From: Prolixibacteraceae bacterium
GTDB taxonomy: Bacteria > Bacteroidota > Bacteroidia > Bacteroidales > Prolixibacteraceae
Assembly: GCA_003537645.1 (NCBI GenBank)
Contig: DPRM01000094.1
Location: 50,982 to 114,981, forward strand
Length of the DNA: 64,000 nt
Direction of reading: 5' to 3'
Position numbers and translations under genes: made by a program. Under the pieces are notes generated by a model. It saw nothing but the letters and a program-made list of their open reading frames with translations, was not told the origin of the DNA and ran no database searches. This document shows, piece after piece, positions 41,972-50,284 of this stretch; within the stretch, counting starts at the first letter, position 1; each line of letters begins with the position of its first letter.

Positions 41972-44900
41972 ATGAACACAGATGGGGCACTAGACTTTGA
42001 TATACTGTTTAACACTGACAAAGCCAACGCTGGGCTCGATGAGACAAAAAAACGGATAGCCGGGCTGTCACAAGCCGCGGTTAACGAAGGCAAAAAAATG
42101 GACGGTGTTTTCAACCGTATGGGCGACATGGCGACTGAACTAATTGGCCCGGTATCGGCTTTGACCGCTGCGTATAAGTTTCAGCAACTTGCACAACAAG
42201 CCCTTAAGTTTGAAAATGCCTTCGGAATGGCAATGAGAGAGGTTCAGACCATTTCAAAAGCGGTACAGGATGATTTTGAGGGAATGTCTCAAAAACTGGT
42301 TGACATGGCCGCGAACGGCCCGGATGATGCTGTTAAATTAGCTAAAGCGCTCTATCAGATTTCGAGTGCGGGGTTTGATGGTGCAGAAGGGTTAAAACTT
42401 CTGGACATAGCCGCAAAGGCGGCGGTCGCAGGTGTAACAGATACCAGAACCGCAGCCGACGGTTTGACTACAGTTTTGAACGCATTCGGTCTCTCTGTTG
42501 ATAACGCGGGTAAAGTTGCGGGCGTAATGTTTAAAACCGTGGAGAGGGGTAAAACAACTTTTAGCGAATTGGCTTCTACCATTGCCCAGGTTGCCCCGTT
42601 AGCAGCTTCGAACAACATTGAGTTTGAGCAGATTTTTGCAGCCCTGCAAACGATCACCAAACAAGGTACGCCAACAGCTCAGGCAATGACCCAGATCCGT
42701 TCGTCCATCGTGAACATGAACAATGCTCTGGGCGATGGCTGGGCGCAAACAATGACCTATCAGGAAGGGCTTAACAAGATCGCGGAAAAGGCGGGAGGCA
42801 GCGCGACGGAACTTAAAAAGCTTATCCCTGATGTGGAGGGAATGAGCGCGGTTTTGGCCTTAACCGGACAAAAGGCAAAGGGCGCGGCTGAAGACCTCAA
42901 CGAAACGGCAAAGGCAGCGGGAGCTATGGAGACAGCCTACGGGCGAATGATGCTGGAGGCAGATAACCGTTGGGCGGCGGTCCATAATAAGTGGACCAGA
43001 CAGGTCAGGGAACTTGGTAAAGCTTTGAAAGAGGAATCCGGGAACCTGGCCAACTTCACGGACGCGCTCTTGTCAAATAGTGCGGATGTTGACGCTAAAT
43101 TCAATGTCCGCGGCATAAGTGACCGGATCAAGGCCATGCAGGAAATGACCGGCGGCGGCTTTTACAATGGAATAAAAAATTATCTGTTAGCCCCTTTTAT
43201 CCCTGATGCAGGGGTGCAACAGGGCTATGACAAGTTCGTGAACCAGATCGTTCAACAGGCGAAAAAAGGACTTTCAGAACAGCAAATATCACTGGGTGAT
43301 ATTCTCGGCATCAAGGATAAAGATGAGCAGTTAATCAAGCTCAATGAGTTTTTAGTCTCCATGAAAGCGGCTGAACAGGATCTGGGAAATACCCAACTTG
43401 TCAACGAACAGCAACAGAACGCGGCTTTGAAAATCCGGAGCCAGCTCTGGGGAGAAGTTGAGGCACGCGCAAAAGAAGCCATTAAAGCCATCGAGGGGGC
43501 AGGAACCGGAGGAGGTGGTGAAGCGAAAGGACGCACCCTGAAAACCATGCTCGATGAGGTTAAGGCTCAACAGGATTCATTGGGCACCGGAACATTAAAC
43601 GAAGATATTACCGCGCTTGCCCGCATTTCGGCTCTTCAGCAGGAGGTTTTGGTGTACTATAATAAAATCCGTGAAGCCCGAAAGGTCGAGCCGGTAGCCG
43701 CAATTAAACCACTATCCGGGGAAGAAAGCCTGGGCGGGGTTCAGTCCATCACTAAAGAGCAATCAAAACAGGAATTCCAGGGCGATAAATTACTCAAACA
43801 GTCGAAAGCCAGAACCGCCGAAGCACAAAAACAGGCTGATGCAATCAAGGAACAGAACGATGCTTACACCTATCAAACTGCATTTTTTGAAGAGCTTACC
43901 AATAAGCTTGGTGATGCTGGGGAGTTGCTCGGAGCGATGAGCTACGCCGTTGGTGAATTTGACAGCACTTTGGGCCAGTCGGTTGGTAAAATGGCCGATA
44001 TTGCCAACAACGCCGCAAACATGGTAGCGAGCTATGCCTCCGGGAACATGGTAGGTGCAATTGCTTCCGGGATCGGGGTCATTGGGAACGTAATCGGATT
44101 GACAAAATCCGACAAAGAAGACCAAACTATCAACGCCCTTGAAAGGATTAACAACCTGTTAAAACAACAGTCGGCGATACTTTCGAATATGCCGGGGGGC
44201 GGAAATTACTTTGCTCTTGCCGCGAAGCAATACCGGGACTACGGCCTTGCGATCGACGAAATAAACGGAAAGTTACGGGGGGCGCTGACGGAAGCTGAAA
44301 AAATAAAAAAAGACCAAATATGGATTGCGGAAAAGCCAATGGAATTAGGCCCCGGAGCTTCAGAATATGACAGGCAATTCTATAAAGCGGAGCTCGCGCA
44401 ATGGGACGCCGCTAAAAAAGACTTTCTGGCCAATAGAGAAACATTGTCGTGGACTCCGGAACAATTCATAGAAGCTTATGCAAATGGCAGTCTTAAATTA
44501 GACCAGCAGCAGATCGACTGGGTTGAGGAGATGACCGCAACCCAAAAAGCACGGGCGGAACTACTTCAGGAAACCTTCCGTGAATCGTTGGGGTTTGACG
44601 CCGGAACGGTATCCGATGCTATTTTAAAGGGCATTGAGGACGGTCTGAAGTTTGGAGAAAACGGACTGGGTGATTTTGCCGAAACATTTGGCGACTTGAT
44701 GAAAAAGGCTTTGATGCAAAGCGTGATCAATGCAATGAACCTTGATATTACAAGCACCTTCTTGCCAGAATATCAAAAGGCTATGTCAGACCTGACCCTT
44801 ACCGATGAAGAGCGAGCCAATCTTGAATCAGTTTACCGGTCGCTGGTCGAGAAAGGTCAGGCAGATATGAATAACATCAAATCCATCACGGATAGGTACG

Positions 44901-45190
44901 GAGCCCCATCGGCCTCAGCCTCATCCCCAATTACCGGAATTGCAGCAAGCATGACCGAAGAAACCGGAAGCCTTGTTGCGGGGCAGTTTATGGCTATGCG
45001 CGTGGACTTGAAAAGCGTTGACTCTGGGGTCAAGGGGTTGCAGCAAATTGTGGTTAATCAAACTGCAATACTTGACGCAAGTCTCTTCCAGCTTATAGGC
45101 ATTAAAAAGAACACGGATCAACTAAGCCAGCTAGGGCCAATCAAAGCCAGCGTAGATGAGACTAACAGGATATTAAAAGAAAAATTATAA
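41972..45190 (+). CDS. Phage tail tape measure protein
   Basis: 1072 residues. The TP901-type core covers about residues 105-330 (VKLAKALYQISSAGFDGAEG; SELASTIAQVAPLAASNNIE; GTPTAQAMTQIRSSIVNMNN). Long helices and hydrophobic patches follow (MVASYASGNMVGAIASGIGV near 690). This protein sets tail length and is carried inside the tube; its size would fit a tail of about 160 nm if the usual 0.15 nm per residue holds. Tail-tube, chaperone and baseplate genes are absent. The frame is open and undamaged. Confidence 0.95.
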   Translation: MNTDGALDFDILFNTDKANAGLDETKKRIAGLSQAAVNEGKKMDGVFNRMGDMATELIGPVSALTAAYKFQQLAQQALKFENAFGMAMREVQTISKAVQDDFEGMSQKLVDMAANGPDDAVKLAKALYQISSAGFDGAEGLKLLDIAAKAAVAGVTDTRTAADGLTTVLNAFGLSVDNAGKVAGVMFKTVERGKTTFSELASTIAQVAPLAASNNIEFEQIFAALQTITKQGTPTAQAMTQIRSSIVNMNNALGDGWAQTMTYQEGLNKIAEKAGGSATELKKLIPDVEGMSAVLALTGQKAKGAAEDLNETAKAAGAMETAYGRMMLEADNRWAAVHNKWTRQVRELGKALKEESGNLANFTDALLSNSADVDAKFNVRGISDRIKAMQEMTGGGFYNGIKNYLLAPFIPDAGVQQGYDKFVNQIVQQAKKGLSEQQISLGDILGIKDKDEQLIKLNEFLVSMKAAEQDLGNTQLVNEQQQNAALKIRSQLWGEVEARAKEAIKAIEGAGTGGGGEAKGRTLKTMLDEVKAQQDSLGTGTLNEDITALARISALQQEVLVYYNKIREARKVEPVAAIKPLSGEESLGGVQSITKEQSKQEFQGDKLLKQSKARTAEAQKQADAIKEQNDAYTYQTAFFEELTNKLGDAGELLGAMSYAVGEFDSTLGQSVGKMADIANNAANMVASYASGNMVGAIASGIGVIGNVIGLTKSDKEDQTINALERINNLLKQQSAILSNMPGGGNYFALAAKQYRDYGLAIDEINGKLRGALTEAEKIKKDQIWIAEKPMELGPGASEYDRQFYKAELAQWDAAKKDFLANRETLSWTPEQFIEAYANGSLKLDQQQIDWVEEMTATQKARAELLQETFRESLGFDAGTVSDAILKGIEDGLKFGENGLGDFAETFGDLMKKALMQSVINAMNLDITSTFLPEYQKAMSDLTLTDEERANLESVYRSLVEKGQADMNNIKSITDRYGAPSASASSPITGIAASMTEETGSLVAGQFMAMRVDLKSVDSGVKGLQQIVVNQTAILDASLFQLIGIKKNTDQLSQLGPIKASVDETNRILKEKL

Positions 45191-45226
45191 TTTACATTTT
45201 AACAAATACTTAAAAATTAGAGAATT

Positions 45227-45511
45227 ATGGAAAAAGAAGAAGTACTAGAAATTGTTGCAGCCGCGGTTAATGAAGCAATGGCACCACTCGTCGAAAGTGC
45301 CAAATCGTTAAGACGGGAAGACAAAAAGCCGGAGTCAGAAACAAAGGACGGACCATCTCAAAGCGCTCAAGATTGGATCAACGATAAAGCCCGCGGCGGG
45401 TTAGGCGGAAAAGCGTTAGACGCTCCCACGCCACACAACCCGAACCCTAAAAAAGTAGTGGATCCCGGGCCCACGCGCGTCAATGGAAATTTAACCGGAA
45501 AAACAGTATAA
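45227..45511 (+). CDS. Unknown low-complexity protein after the tape measure
   Basis: 94 residues: a short acidic helix (KEEVLEIVAAAVNEAMAPLV) and a charged, glycine/proline-rich tail without predicted structure (LDAPTPHNPNPKKVVDPGPT). No family recognised. It is one of two unknown genes that end the virion module, so it may be an accessory tail protein. Confidence 0.55.
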   Translation: MEKEEVLEIVAAAVNEAMAPLVESAKSLRREDKKPESETKDGPSQSAQDWINDKARGGLGGKALDAPTPHNPNPKKVVDPGPTRVNGNLTGKTV

Positions 45512-45530
45512 ATCAAAAACTATCAAGATT

Positions 45531-46217
45531 ATGAAAAAAGTACTTATTCACGAAAATTCAGAGAGAGCGGAAGCGTTTCTCTCCAAAATCAACACGATCT
45601 ATTTAGTCCGGGTTCGAAAATTGATAGCCAGTATTAGGGCTCTGGGCATTGAAGATATTACAAAAGACATGCTCCTGGAAGCCATTGATCGCAAATTACA
45701 GCCCCTTCAGGAGCAGTACCGCGAACGGTATCAACGTGACTTGAACGTGTTCCAAACCGAAGAAATGCGCAACCGGGTAGAAACTGCCTTTGCCTTGAAA
45801 TTTCGAGAAGTTGAGAAAGCCGTTGAAGATTTTTACAGCCCGGAAGTTTCAAACAATCTGCCCTTTGATCTGGGAGTTTTAGGGGGTATTTTCGAACTGG
45901 ACGGGGTGCAACGGGTTTATGTCCCCGTGGAAAAGTCTGAGATCATTTTTGACAGTTTTCGGGAATTCATAGAAAACCCAGAACTGTTAAGGATCTACAA
46001 TCTCCATAACGAGGTGGCTAAGAAAATACAGGATCTTGTTGTATCCATTCGCGAAAAGGGTATTGCCCGTCAAAATTTAATGCTCGGGAATGGTGGCCTC
46101 AGTATTCTGGAGTTGTTCCGGGTTGAGGATAACTGGATGGACGGATCCTTTACGGTGAAACCAAGGCGGCTGAACTACAAAGTTGAACCGGTTAAGGTCG
46201 AAGAAACGGAAGAGTGA
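45531..46217 (+). CDS. Unknown helical protein ending the virion module
   Basis: 228 residues, highly charged and helical, with LQPLQEQYRERYQRDLNVFQ and EVEKAVEDFYSPE. No membrane segment, signal or recognised motif; the pattern LPFDLGVLGGIFELDGVQRV may form a small beta part. It is followed by an intrinsic terminator, so it is the last gene of the left transcription unit. It could be a capsid- or tail-interacting factor, but the sequence does not show this. Confidence 0.6.
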   Translation: MKKVLIHENSERAEAFLSKINTIYLVRVRKLIASIRALGIEDITKDMLLEAIDRKLQPLQEQYRERYQRDLNVFQTEEMRNRVETAFALKFREVEKAVEDFYSPEVSNNLPFDLGVLGGIFELDGVQRVYVPVEKSEIIFDSFREFIENPELLRIYNLHNEVAKKIQDLVVSIREKGIARQNLMLGNGGLSILELFRVEDNWMDGSFTVKPRRLNYKVEPVKVEETEE

Positions 46218-46223
46218 TAAAGG

Positions 46224-46255
46224 TTAAAGCCATCTGAAAAGGTGGCTTTTTTTGT
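46224..46255 (+). terminator. Terminator of the virion module
   Basis: AAAGCCATCT and AGGTGGCTTT pair around a short loop and are followed by seven T. Confidence 0.8.
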
Positions 46256-46410
46256 TGTGTTTCTGATCATTGGTCAGGAGTATCTGAGCTAAGCCTCTCG
46301 GGGACAATTTAAAGATCAAAGAGTTACAGTCCATATATTTGCGACTACTTTTTATGCGCATAAAACTTGCATTGTTTAATCTTATTTGATACGCGGATTG
46401 ATACACATAG

Positions 46411-46515
46411 AAATAAAAAGCCAGCAGTATTAGTGTACTGCTGGCGCGGTGTAATAGCACCCCTTTATCATTCTTACCTGAGAAACCGGCGACGTGAGAG
46501 CGGTAAAGATAAAAA
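46411..46515 (-). ncRNA. Candidate structured 3' RNA with its own terminator
   Basis: Arms 46420-46429 and 46436-46445 form a perfect 10-bp hairpin followed by TTTTTATTTC on the minus strand, an intrinsic terminator for the repressor operon. Upstream of it on the same strand, GGTG-ctatta-CACC and ACCG ... CGGT can pair too. The 46218-46532 gap has no gene. Whether a separate small RNA exists is unproven. Confidence 0.4.
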
Positions 46516-46532
46516 AAATACAGAACAAAAAA

Positions 46533-46886
46533 CTATTTAGGAATATCGTTTGTGGTATAATAGGATGTTTTGTACCAATTTTCACCGCCGTATTCCGGGT
46601 ATAGCTTATACTTGAAAAAGTAGATAAGCCAAAGTTCAAATACTTGCTTTTTCTTCCCCGCCGTTGGCCGTTCGTAGTCTTCTTCCGAAATCAGCTCCAT
46701 GAAACTTTTACCCAACCCATGCCCGGAGAAAAAAGAGAACCAATCGGAGCTTTCAAATTGTTGAAAATCGCCCTCAAAAATGGACTCATAGAACCAGAAC
46801 ATGTGCGCCGCGTTCTGTTCCTTGCTGTCGAAGGGGTTTTCAGCTTCGCCTTTATAATATCGGAACATTCCATAATCTTTTTTCAT
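46533..46886 (-). CDS. Unknown aromatic-rich protein of the repressor operon
   Basis: 117 residues, acidic and rich in Phe, Tyr and Trp (HMFWFYESIFEGDFQQFESS, then FFSGHGLGKSFMELISEEDY). No signal or membrane segment. Genes in this position, behind a phage-type repressor, are often immunity or defence cargo; the sequence itself gives no function. It starts six bases after the 94-residue gene ends. Confidence 0.6.
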   Translation of the reverse strand: MKKDYGMFRYYKGEAENPFDSKEQNAAHMFWFYESIFEGDFQQFESSDWFSFFSGHGLGKSFMELISEEDYERPTAGKKKQVFELWLIYFFKYKLYPEYGGENWYKTSYYTTNDIPK

Positions 46887-46892
46887 CCGGTT

Positions 46893-47177
46893 CTAATGGT
46901 CAATTTCTAAAGCTTCAGACAAGAATAAACCCCCGTCAATTATTCCGCCTATGAAATCCATGCGTGACGTATCAACCTCTTCAATGCCTGGATAAACAGC
47001 AATGAATTTCCGATTCTCTCTCACGGCCTGTGCAAGCAGCTCATAGGCTTTATCCGGATCCGAAACAGCATAGGGCAGCAGTGCGATAACGCTTGCGTAT
47101 TCTTTGTCCGGGTGATCCAGAAGGTAGTAATAAAACAAGGCCTCCCCCTCCAGTTGTTTGTAGTCTAAAGTGACCAT
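46893..47177 (-). CDS. Unknown small acidic protein of the repressor operon
   Basis: 94 residues, acidic. The middle looks helical (EALFYYYLLDHPDKEYASVI, then AYELLAQAVRENRKFIAVYP). No family recognised. It is four bases from the repressor gene and six bases from the 117-residue gene, so all three share a transcript expressed while the element is silent. Confidence 0.6.
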   Translation of the reverse strand: MVTLDYKQLEGEALFYYYLLDHPDKEYASVIALLPYAVSDPDKAYELLAQAVRENRKFIAVYPGIEEVDTSRMDFIGGIIDGGLFLSEALEIDH

Positions 47178-47181
47178 TGGT

Positions 47182-47487
47182 TTATGATTGCCCCAATTTC
47201 GACAAGTTTGAGAGGTTTTCCAACTCCTTCATCGAGTTGATAAGGTTTGGCCTACCCCCCAAGTAAATCACCCCATGAACGTCTCCCGGCGATCCTACCG
47301 GTAATGAATCGGTGAATAGTTCCCAAGTCTCAACGCCCAAATGATTAGCAATATTCTGTATCGTTTTTAGTGTTGGGTTTCCGTTGAGGGCGCGAGTTAA
47401 TGATTCTCTTGCGATTTTCATTTCTGTGGCCAAGTCATTCAGGGATTTCCCCTGCTCCTTGCATAGCCGTTTAACTTTTTCTTTCAT
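47182..47487 (-). CDS. XRE-family repressor
   Basis: 101 residues. The Cro/C1-type HTH is at about residues 5-58: RLCKEQGKSLNDLATEMKIA followed by RESLTRALNGNPTLKTIQNI and ANHLGVETWELF. A short tail (HGVIYLGGRPNLINSMKELE) may dimerise or bind a ligand. It faces away from the right operon across a region full of TGTTGA/TCAACA half-sites, which is the usual lysogeny-switch layout. Confidence 0.88.
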   Translation of the reverse strand: MKEKVKRLCKEQGKSLNDLATEMKIARESLTRALNGNPTLKTIQNIANHLGVETWELFTDSLPVGSPGDVHGVIYLGGRPNLINSMKELENLSNLSKLGQS

Positions 47488-47652
47488 ATCAGTGTGGTAT
47501 GTAGATTACGGGCAAATATATAATTTATACACTGAAAGTCAACATTTGTACATAAAAACAGCATCTAAGGTTACTTTTTTCTTTCGAAAATTTGCATTTG
47601 TTGATTTATCCTGTACTTTTGTTGACGTACATATCAACATTTAACTAATAGT
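47488..47652. promoter_or_regulatory. Divergent operator region of the repressor switch
   Basis: GTCAACATTTGTACA (47538-47552) and TGTACTTTTGTTGAC (47612-47626) are inverted copies that match in 12 of 15 positions. TGTTGA-cgtacata-TCAACA (47620-47639) is a perfect dyad, and one more TGTTGA half-site lies at 47599. Together they fit operators for the adjacent XRE repressor. Confidence 0.7.
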
Positions 47653-48129
47653 ATGCGAACACTAATTAACAAAATCAATTTCTCGGCACTTTCTCAAGGA
47701 GAACAAACCGAAGTGTACAGGATCGTTAAAAAGGCCCAGATGAGCCAACCAGTAAGCGACAAAGAACAAAAGTTTATTGAGGACATGGCCTCAAGGGGTG
47801 AAAAGTCCAACCCGGATCAGCTCAATAAAGCCTGGGCGGCCCTGGTTTCTTACTGTGGTGTAAATGCCGGTTACTATGTTAGTGAAAAACTAAAGGAGGG
47901 TATAGTTGACGGAGCTTTCCCGGAAACAAAATACTTTTTTTCTCTTACACAAGCAGCCTTGGCCCAAGCAATAAAACCTCTGGGCGGTAGCCCGGACAGA
48001 ATAGAGATAATAGTTGACATAAGCGAATACGAATGTATTCGGAAATCTCCTATTCCACATGACCATGTTGTTGACTTTTCAGTTCGGGGTCCTGAACCAA
48101 TCCGATTTGAGGCCAAAGAGTCAAATTAA
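47653..48129 (+). CDS. Unknown protein, first gene of the right operon
   Basis: 158 residues, soluble, no recognised motif. A helical first half (QGEQTEVYRIVKKAQMSQPV ... WAALVSYCGVNAGYYVSEKL) precedes a beta-rich second half (SPDRIEIIVDISEYECIRKS). As the first gene next to the operator it should be the first product made when repression is lifted, so an early regulator or anti-repressor is a fair guess. Confidence 0.6.
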   Translation: MRTLINKINFSALSQGEQTEVYRIVKKAQMSQPVSDKEQKFIEDMASRGEKSNPDQLNKAWAALVSYCGVNAGYYVSEKLKEGIVDGAFPETKYFFSLTQAALAQAIKPLGGSPDRIEIIVDISEYECIRKSPIPHDHVVDFSVRGPEPIRFEAKESN

Positions 48130-48160
48130 CTTTTTACTAATCACTTACATTCATTAAAAC

Positions 48161-48460
48161 ATGAAAGACACAGCATCAAAGATTAAAGACGGAATTATCC
48201 GGGTTGAAAACGGGCAAATTGTAGGGCTAGGCTACGGTGGAGCGAATCCCCTTGACCTCAGCGTTCTTGATACCTTTATGGGAGAAACTGAAAAAGAGGG
48301 CGGTTCGGAGGCTCTCAGCAACACAATTGCCGGGGTTTGTCAGGTTCTTGCCTTTTTAGCCGCAAACCACCCAAAAGTTTTGGAAGAAGTATCGCCGATG
48401 CTTCCATCATGTGAAGACATTTATAGGTTAAACGAAGTACTAAAAATCTTTAGCAAATAA
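48161..48460 (+). CDS. Unknown 99-residue protein
   Basis: A beta-hairpin-like start (IRVENGQIVGLGYGGANPLD) is followed by helices with a hydrophobic face (NTIAGVCQVLAFLAANHPKV). No signal peptide and no known relative. It lies 31 bp after the previous gene and 20 bp before the next in the same operon. Confidence 0.55.
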   Translation: MKDTASKIKDGIIRVENGQIVGLGYGGANPLDLSVLDTFMGETEKEGGSEALSNTIAGVCQVLAFLAANHPKVLEEVSPMLPSCEDIYRLNEVLKIFSK

Positions 48461-48480
48461 AACCATTCAAAACCAACGTT

Positions 48481-48882
48481 ATGAAAACACCAACCTTTGA
48501 CACTAAGAAGGAGTACGAAAAGTTTGTATCTGACTTAAAGACGTACCATGAAGAAGCGGCCTCCTTCAATGGTCCGGAAGAAATGTTTAGCCAATTCAAC
48601 GGTAGATTTGACATTTTAGGCAATGTTACTGAACTATGCAACCTTTTTGCTTGCAACTCAGTCTACATTTTAGATGCCTTTGACCAATACAAAGCGTCTA
48701 TGCAGAAATACGGCGTTAATACCAACTTCTCATTTTTTACTGGTCTAACAAACTGCATGATAAAGCTCCTAGCTGAAAAAGAAGAGCTTTACAAATGGCT
48801 TGGTCAATTGAGCAATGAAACCAAATATATGGAAAAAACCAATGTCTGGGATATGAGTGTTGAGGACATAAACAGAACGTAG
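48481..48882 (+). CDS. Unknown 133-residue helical protein
   Basis: Soluble and acidic, with long amphipathic helices (TLYHEEA-type segment near residue 20, then ELCNLFACNSVYILDAFDQY and GLTNCMIKLLAEKEELYKWL). No motif recognised. It ends three bases before the membrane protein gene. Confidence 0.55.
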   Translation: MKTPTFDTKKEYEKFVSDLKTYHEEAASFNGPEEMFSQFNGRFDILGNVTELCNLFACNSVYILDAFDQYKASMQKYGVNTNFSFFTGLTNCMIKLLAEKEELYKWLGQLSNETKYMEKTNVWDMSVEDINRT

Positions 48883-48885
48883 GCC

Positions 48886-49296
48886 ATGGAAAATAATTAT
48901 ATTAATATGAAAAAATTCCGAGCTATGTCATACGCCGCTTTTGCGGGTATTTTGCTGTTATGTACTGCTTTTCCTGTCAATTCAATTGCTGGAGTAAGGC
49001 GGATCCCAATATTTTACGGCGGTGGAGGCGGCGGAGGCGGTCATATAAGTCCAACGATGGCGATAGGATTACTCATCGCTTTTAATATCCCAATGGTTTT
49101 AATTTATATCATACGATCAATTATATGGGCCGTAAAACATGATAAATTCGACACTAAATATTCATTTTTTGAATATGTAATATGGGGAGAGGGTTTTGAT
49201 CTTTATACGCCGGTGATTAATACTTTGGGGTTTATCAGTTTAAATGGAATTGCGCTTTTGATTTGGATTGCAATACTTATCAGCGATGTCCTTTAA
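48886..49296 (+). CDS. Three-span membrane protein with a glycine linker
   Basis: 136 residues; the likely start is the second in-frame ATG at 48907, which opens a signal-anchor (MSYAAFAGILLLCTAFPV). A run of eight glycines follows (FYGGGGGGGGHIS), then two more membrane helices (GLLIAFNIPMVLIYIIRSII and FISLNGIALLIWIAILISDV). It could be a holin-like or immunity membrane protein; neither is proven. Confidence 0.65.
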   Translation: MENNYINMKKFRAMSYAAFAGILLLCTAFPVNSIAGVRRIPIFYGGGGGGGGHISPTMAIGLLIAFNIPMVLIYIIRSIIWAVKHDKFDTKYSFFEYVIWGEGFDLYTPVINTLGFISLNGIALLIWIAILISDVL

Positions 49297-49411
49297 AGTA
49301 GTACATAACAGCCTCTCATACGACAAACCTGAAGACAATATTACTCAGGAAATCCCATTGAGTTTTATAACTAACTTCTGGCGGCTTAAAGCAATGGTCA
49401 GACTAAACTAA
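49286..49411 (+). CDS. 41-residue ORF overlapping the membrane protein gene
   Basis: MSFKVVHNSLSYDKPEDNIT and 21 more residues; the start overlaps the previous gene by eleven bases and the stop is five bases before the next gene. It fills the only gap in the operon, which supports it modestly. Confidence 0.45.
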   Translation: MSFKVVHNSLSYDKPEDNITQEIPLSFITNFWRLKAMVRLN

Positions 49412-49416
49412 TTATT

Positions 49417-49614
49417 ATGGATGAAATTTTCAAAGTGCTTGCCCCCTCCACGTTCAAGGAACTATTGGAGGAAATGTTCACAGGATACCTGAACAGTGGC
49501 GAAATGTGCTCAACGGATCGCCTGGGTGAATTGTATGTACTTAAAAAACTGATGGATCAGGAAGCTGATAAACACCTAGGCAGAAAGACGAATGCTAAAA
49601 AGCGTAAGCGATGA
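49417..49614 (+). CDS. Unknown 65-residue protein
   Basis: Helical start (FKVLAPSTFKELLEEMFTGY) and a strongly basic end (KHLGRKTNAKKRKR). Its stop overlaps the start of the M41-like gene by four bases (ATGA), so the two are translationally coupled and may form a pair. Confidence 0.6.
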   Translation: MDEIFKVLAPSTFKELLEEMFTGYLNSGEMCSTDRLGELYVLKKLMDQEADKHLGRKTNAKKRKR

Positions 49615-50240
49615 AGACAGTTACCCGGACATACAAAAATTGCACATACGACAATCCCAAAAGACCCGCCTACCACGAAGCCGGCCGGATTGTTATCTTG
49701 TTCCTGTTCACCGGAGGCCTATCACAGGTTCATCTGGTCAAGCGCAAGAACCGGCTTTCGGAATTTCGACTAATAAAAAGACACGGACAGGAGTTCTCAA
49801 TTTACGGAGACTCCTATCAGGCTTTCTCAACAGTCCGGGAGTATAACCGGATCTTTGCTGAAGTTTGCTTTTGGGTTGCTGGTGGCGTTGCTGAAAAGGT
49901 CTTTTGTAATTTGCGGGGACTGCCAAAAGAGACAATGGTTGACGACACCGACGTACTCAGGGCCTTCGCAAAATATGATTGGCTTTTTCCGTTCAAGGAG
50001 ACGAAAAACGGGTTTCCGGTTTGTCCGGTTCTTGACAACATGATCGGGTCAGCTGCCGATCTTGTAGAAGCTCTCTTTAGATCCAGTGCTCTTTTCGCTG
50101 TCCAGAACGTCACCGGTTTTCTGATCGATAACGGGGCTACTCCGGAGAATGTCGGAAAGGATCCCGGGCTAAGACAAAAGCTTTTGAAAATTCTCAACAA
50201 TTCCGTTCAGGATCTTGCTTCGAAAAGATCTTACCTTTAA
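49611..50240 (+). CDS. M41-like protein with a degenerate zinc motif
   Basis: 209 residues without the AAA+ domain of FtsH. The start shows YHEAGRIVILFLF: His22 and Glu23 match the FtsH HExxH motif, but the second histidine is Arg26. The helix AEVCFWVAGGVAEKVF near residue 83 and DDTDVLRAF at 111-119 match the M41 second half, where an aspartate is the third metal ligand. So the fold is peptidase M41-like, yet zinc binding is probably lost, and the protein may bind rather than cut. It is coupled to the 65-residue gene upstream. Confidence 0.65.
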   Translation: MKTVTRTYKNCTYDNPKRPAYHEAGRIVILFLFTGGLSQVHLVKRKNRLSEFRLIKRHGQEFSIYGDSYQAFSTVREYNRIFAEVCFWVAGGVAEKVFCNLRGLPKETMVDDTDVLRAFAKYDWLFPFKETKNGFPVCPVLDNMIGSAADLVEALFRSSALFAVQNVTGFLIDNGATPENVGKDPGLRQKLLKILNNSVQDLASKRSYL

Positions 50241-50284
50241 CGTCGTAAATACTTGACCACGCAAACCCCTTAATTCAAAGCAAC

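Noticed and set aside
46533..47177. Toxin-antitoxin pair
   Set aside because: The two small genes follow a repressor closely, but neither shows a known toxin fold; calling them toxin and antitoxin would be a guess.
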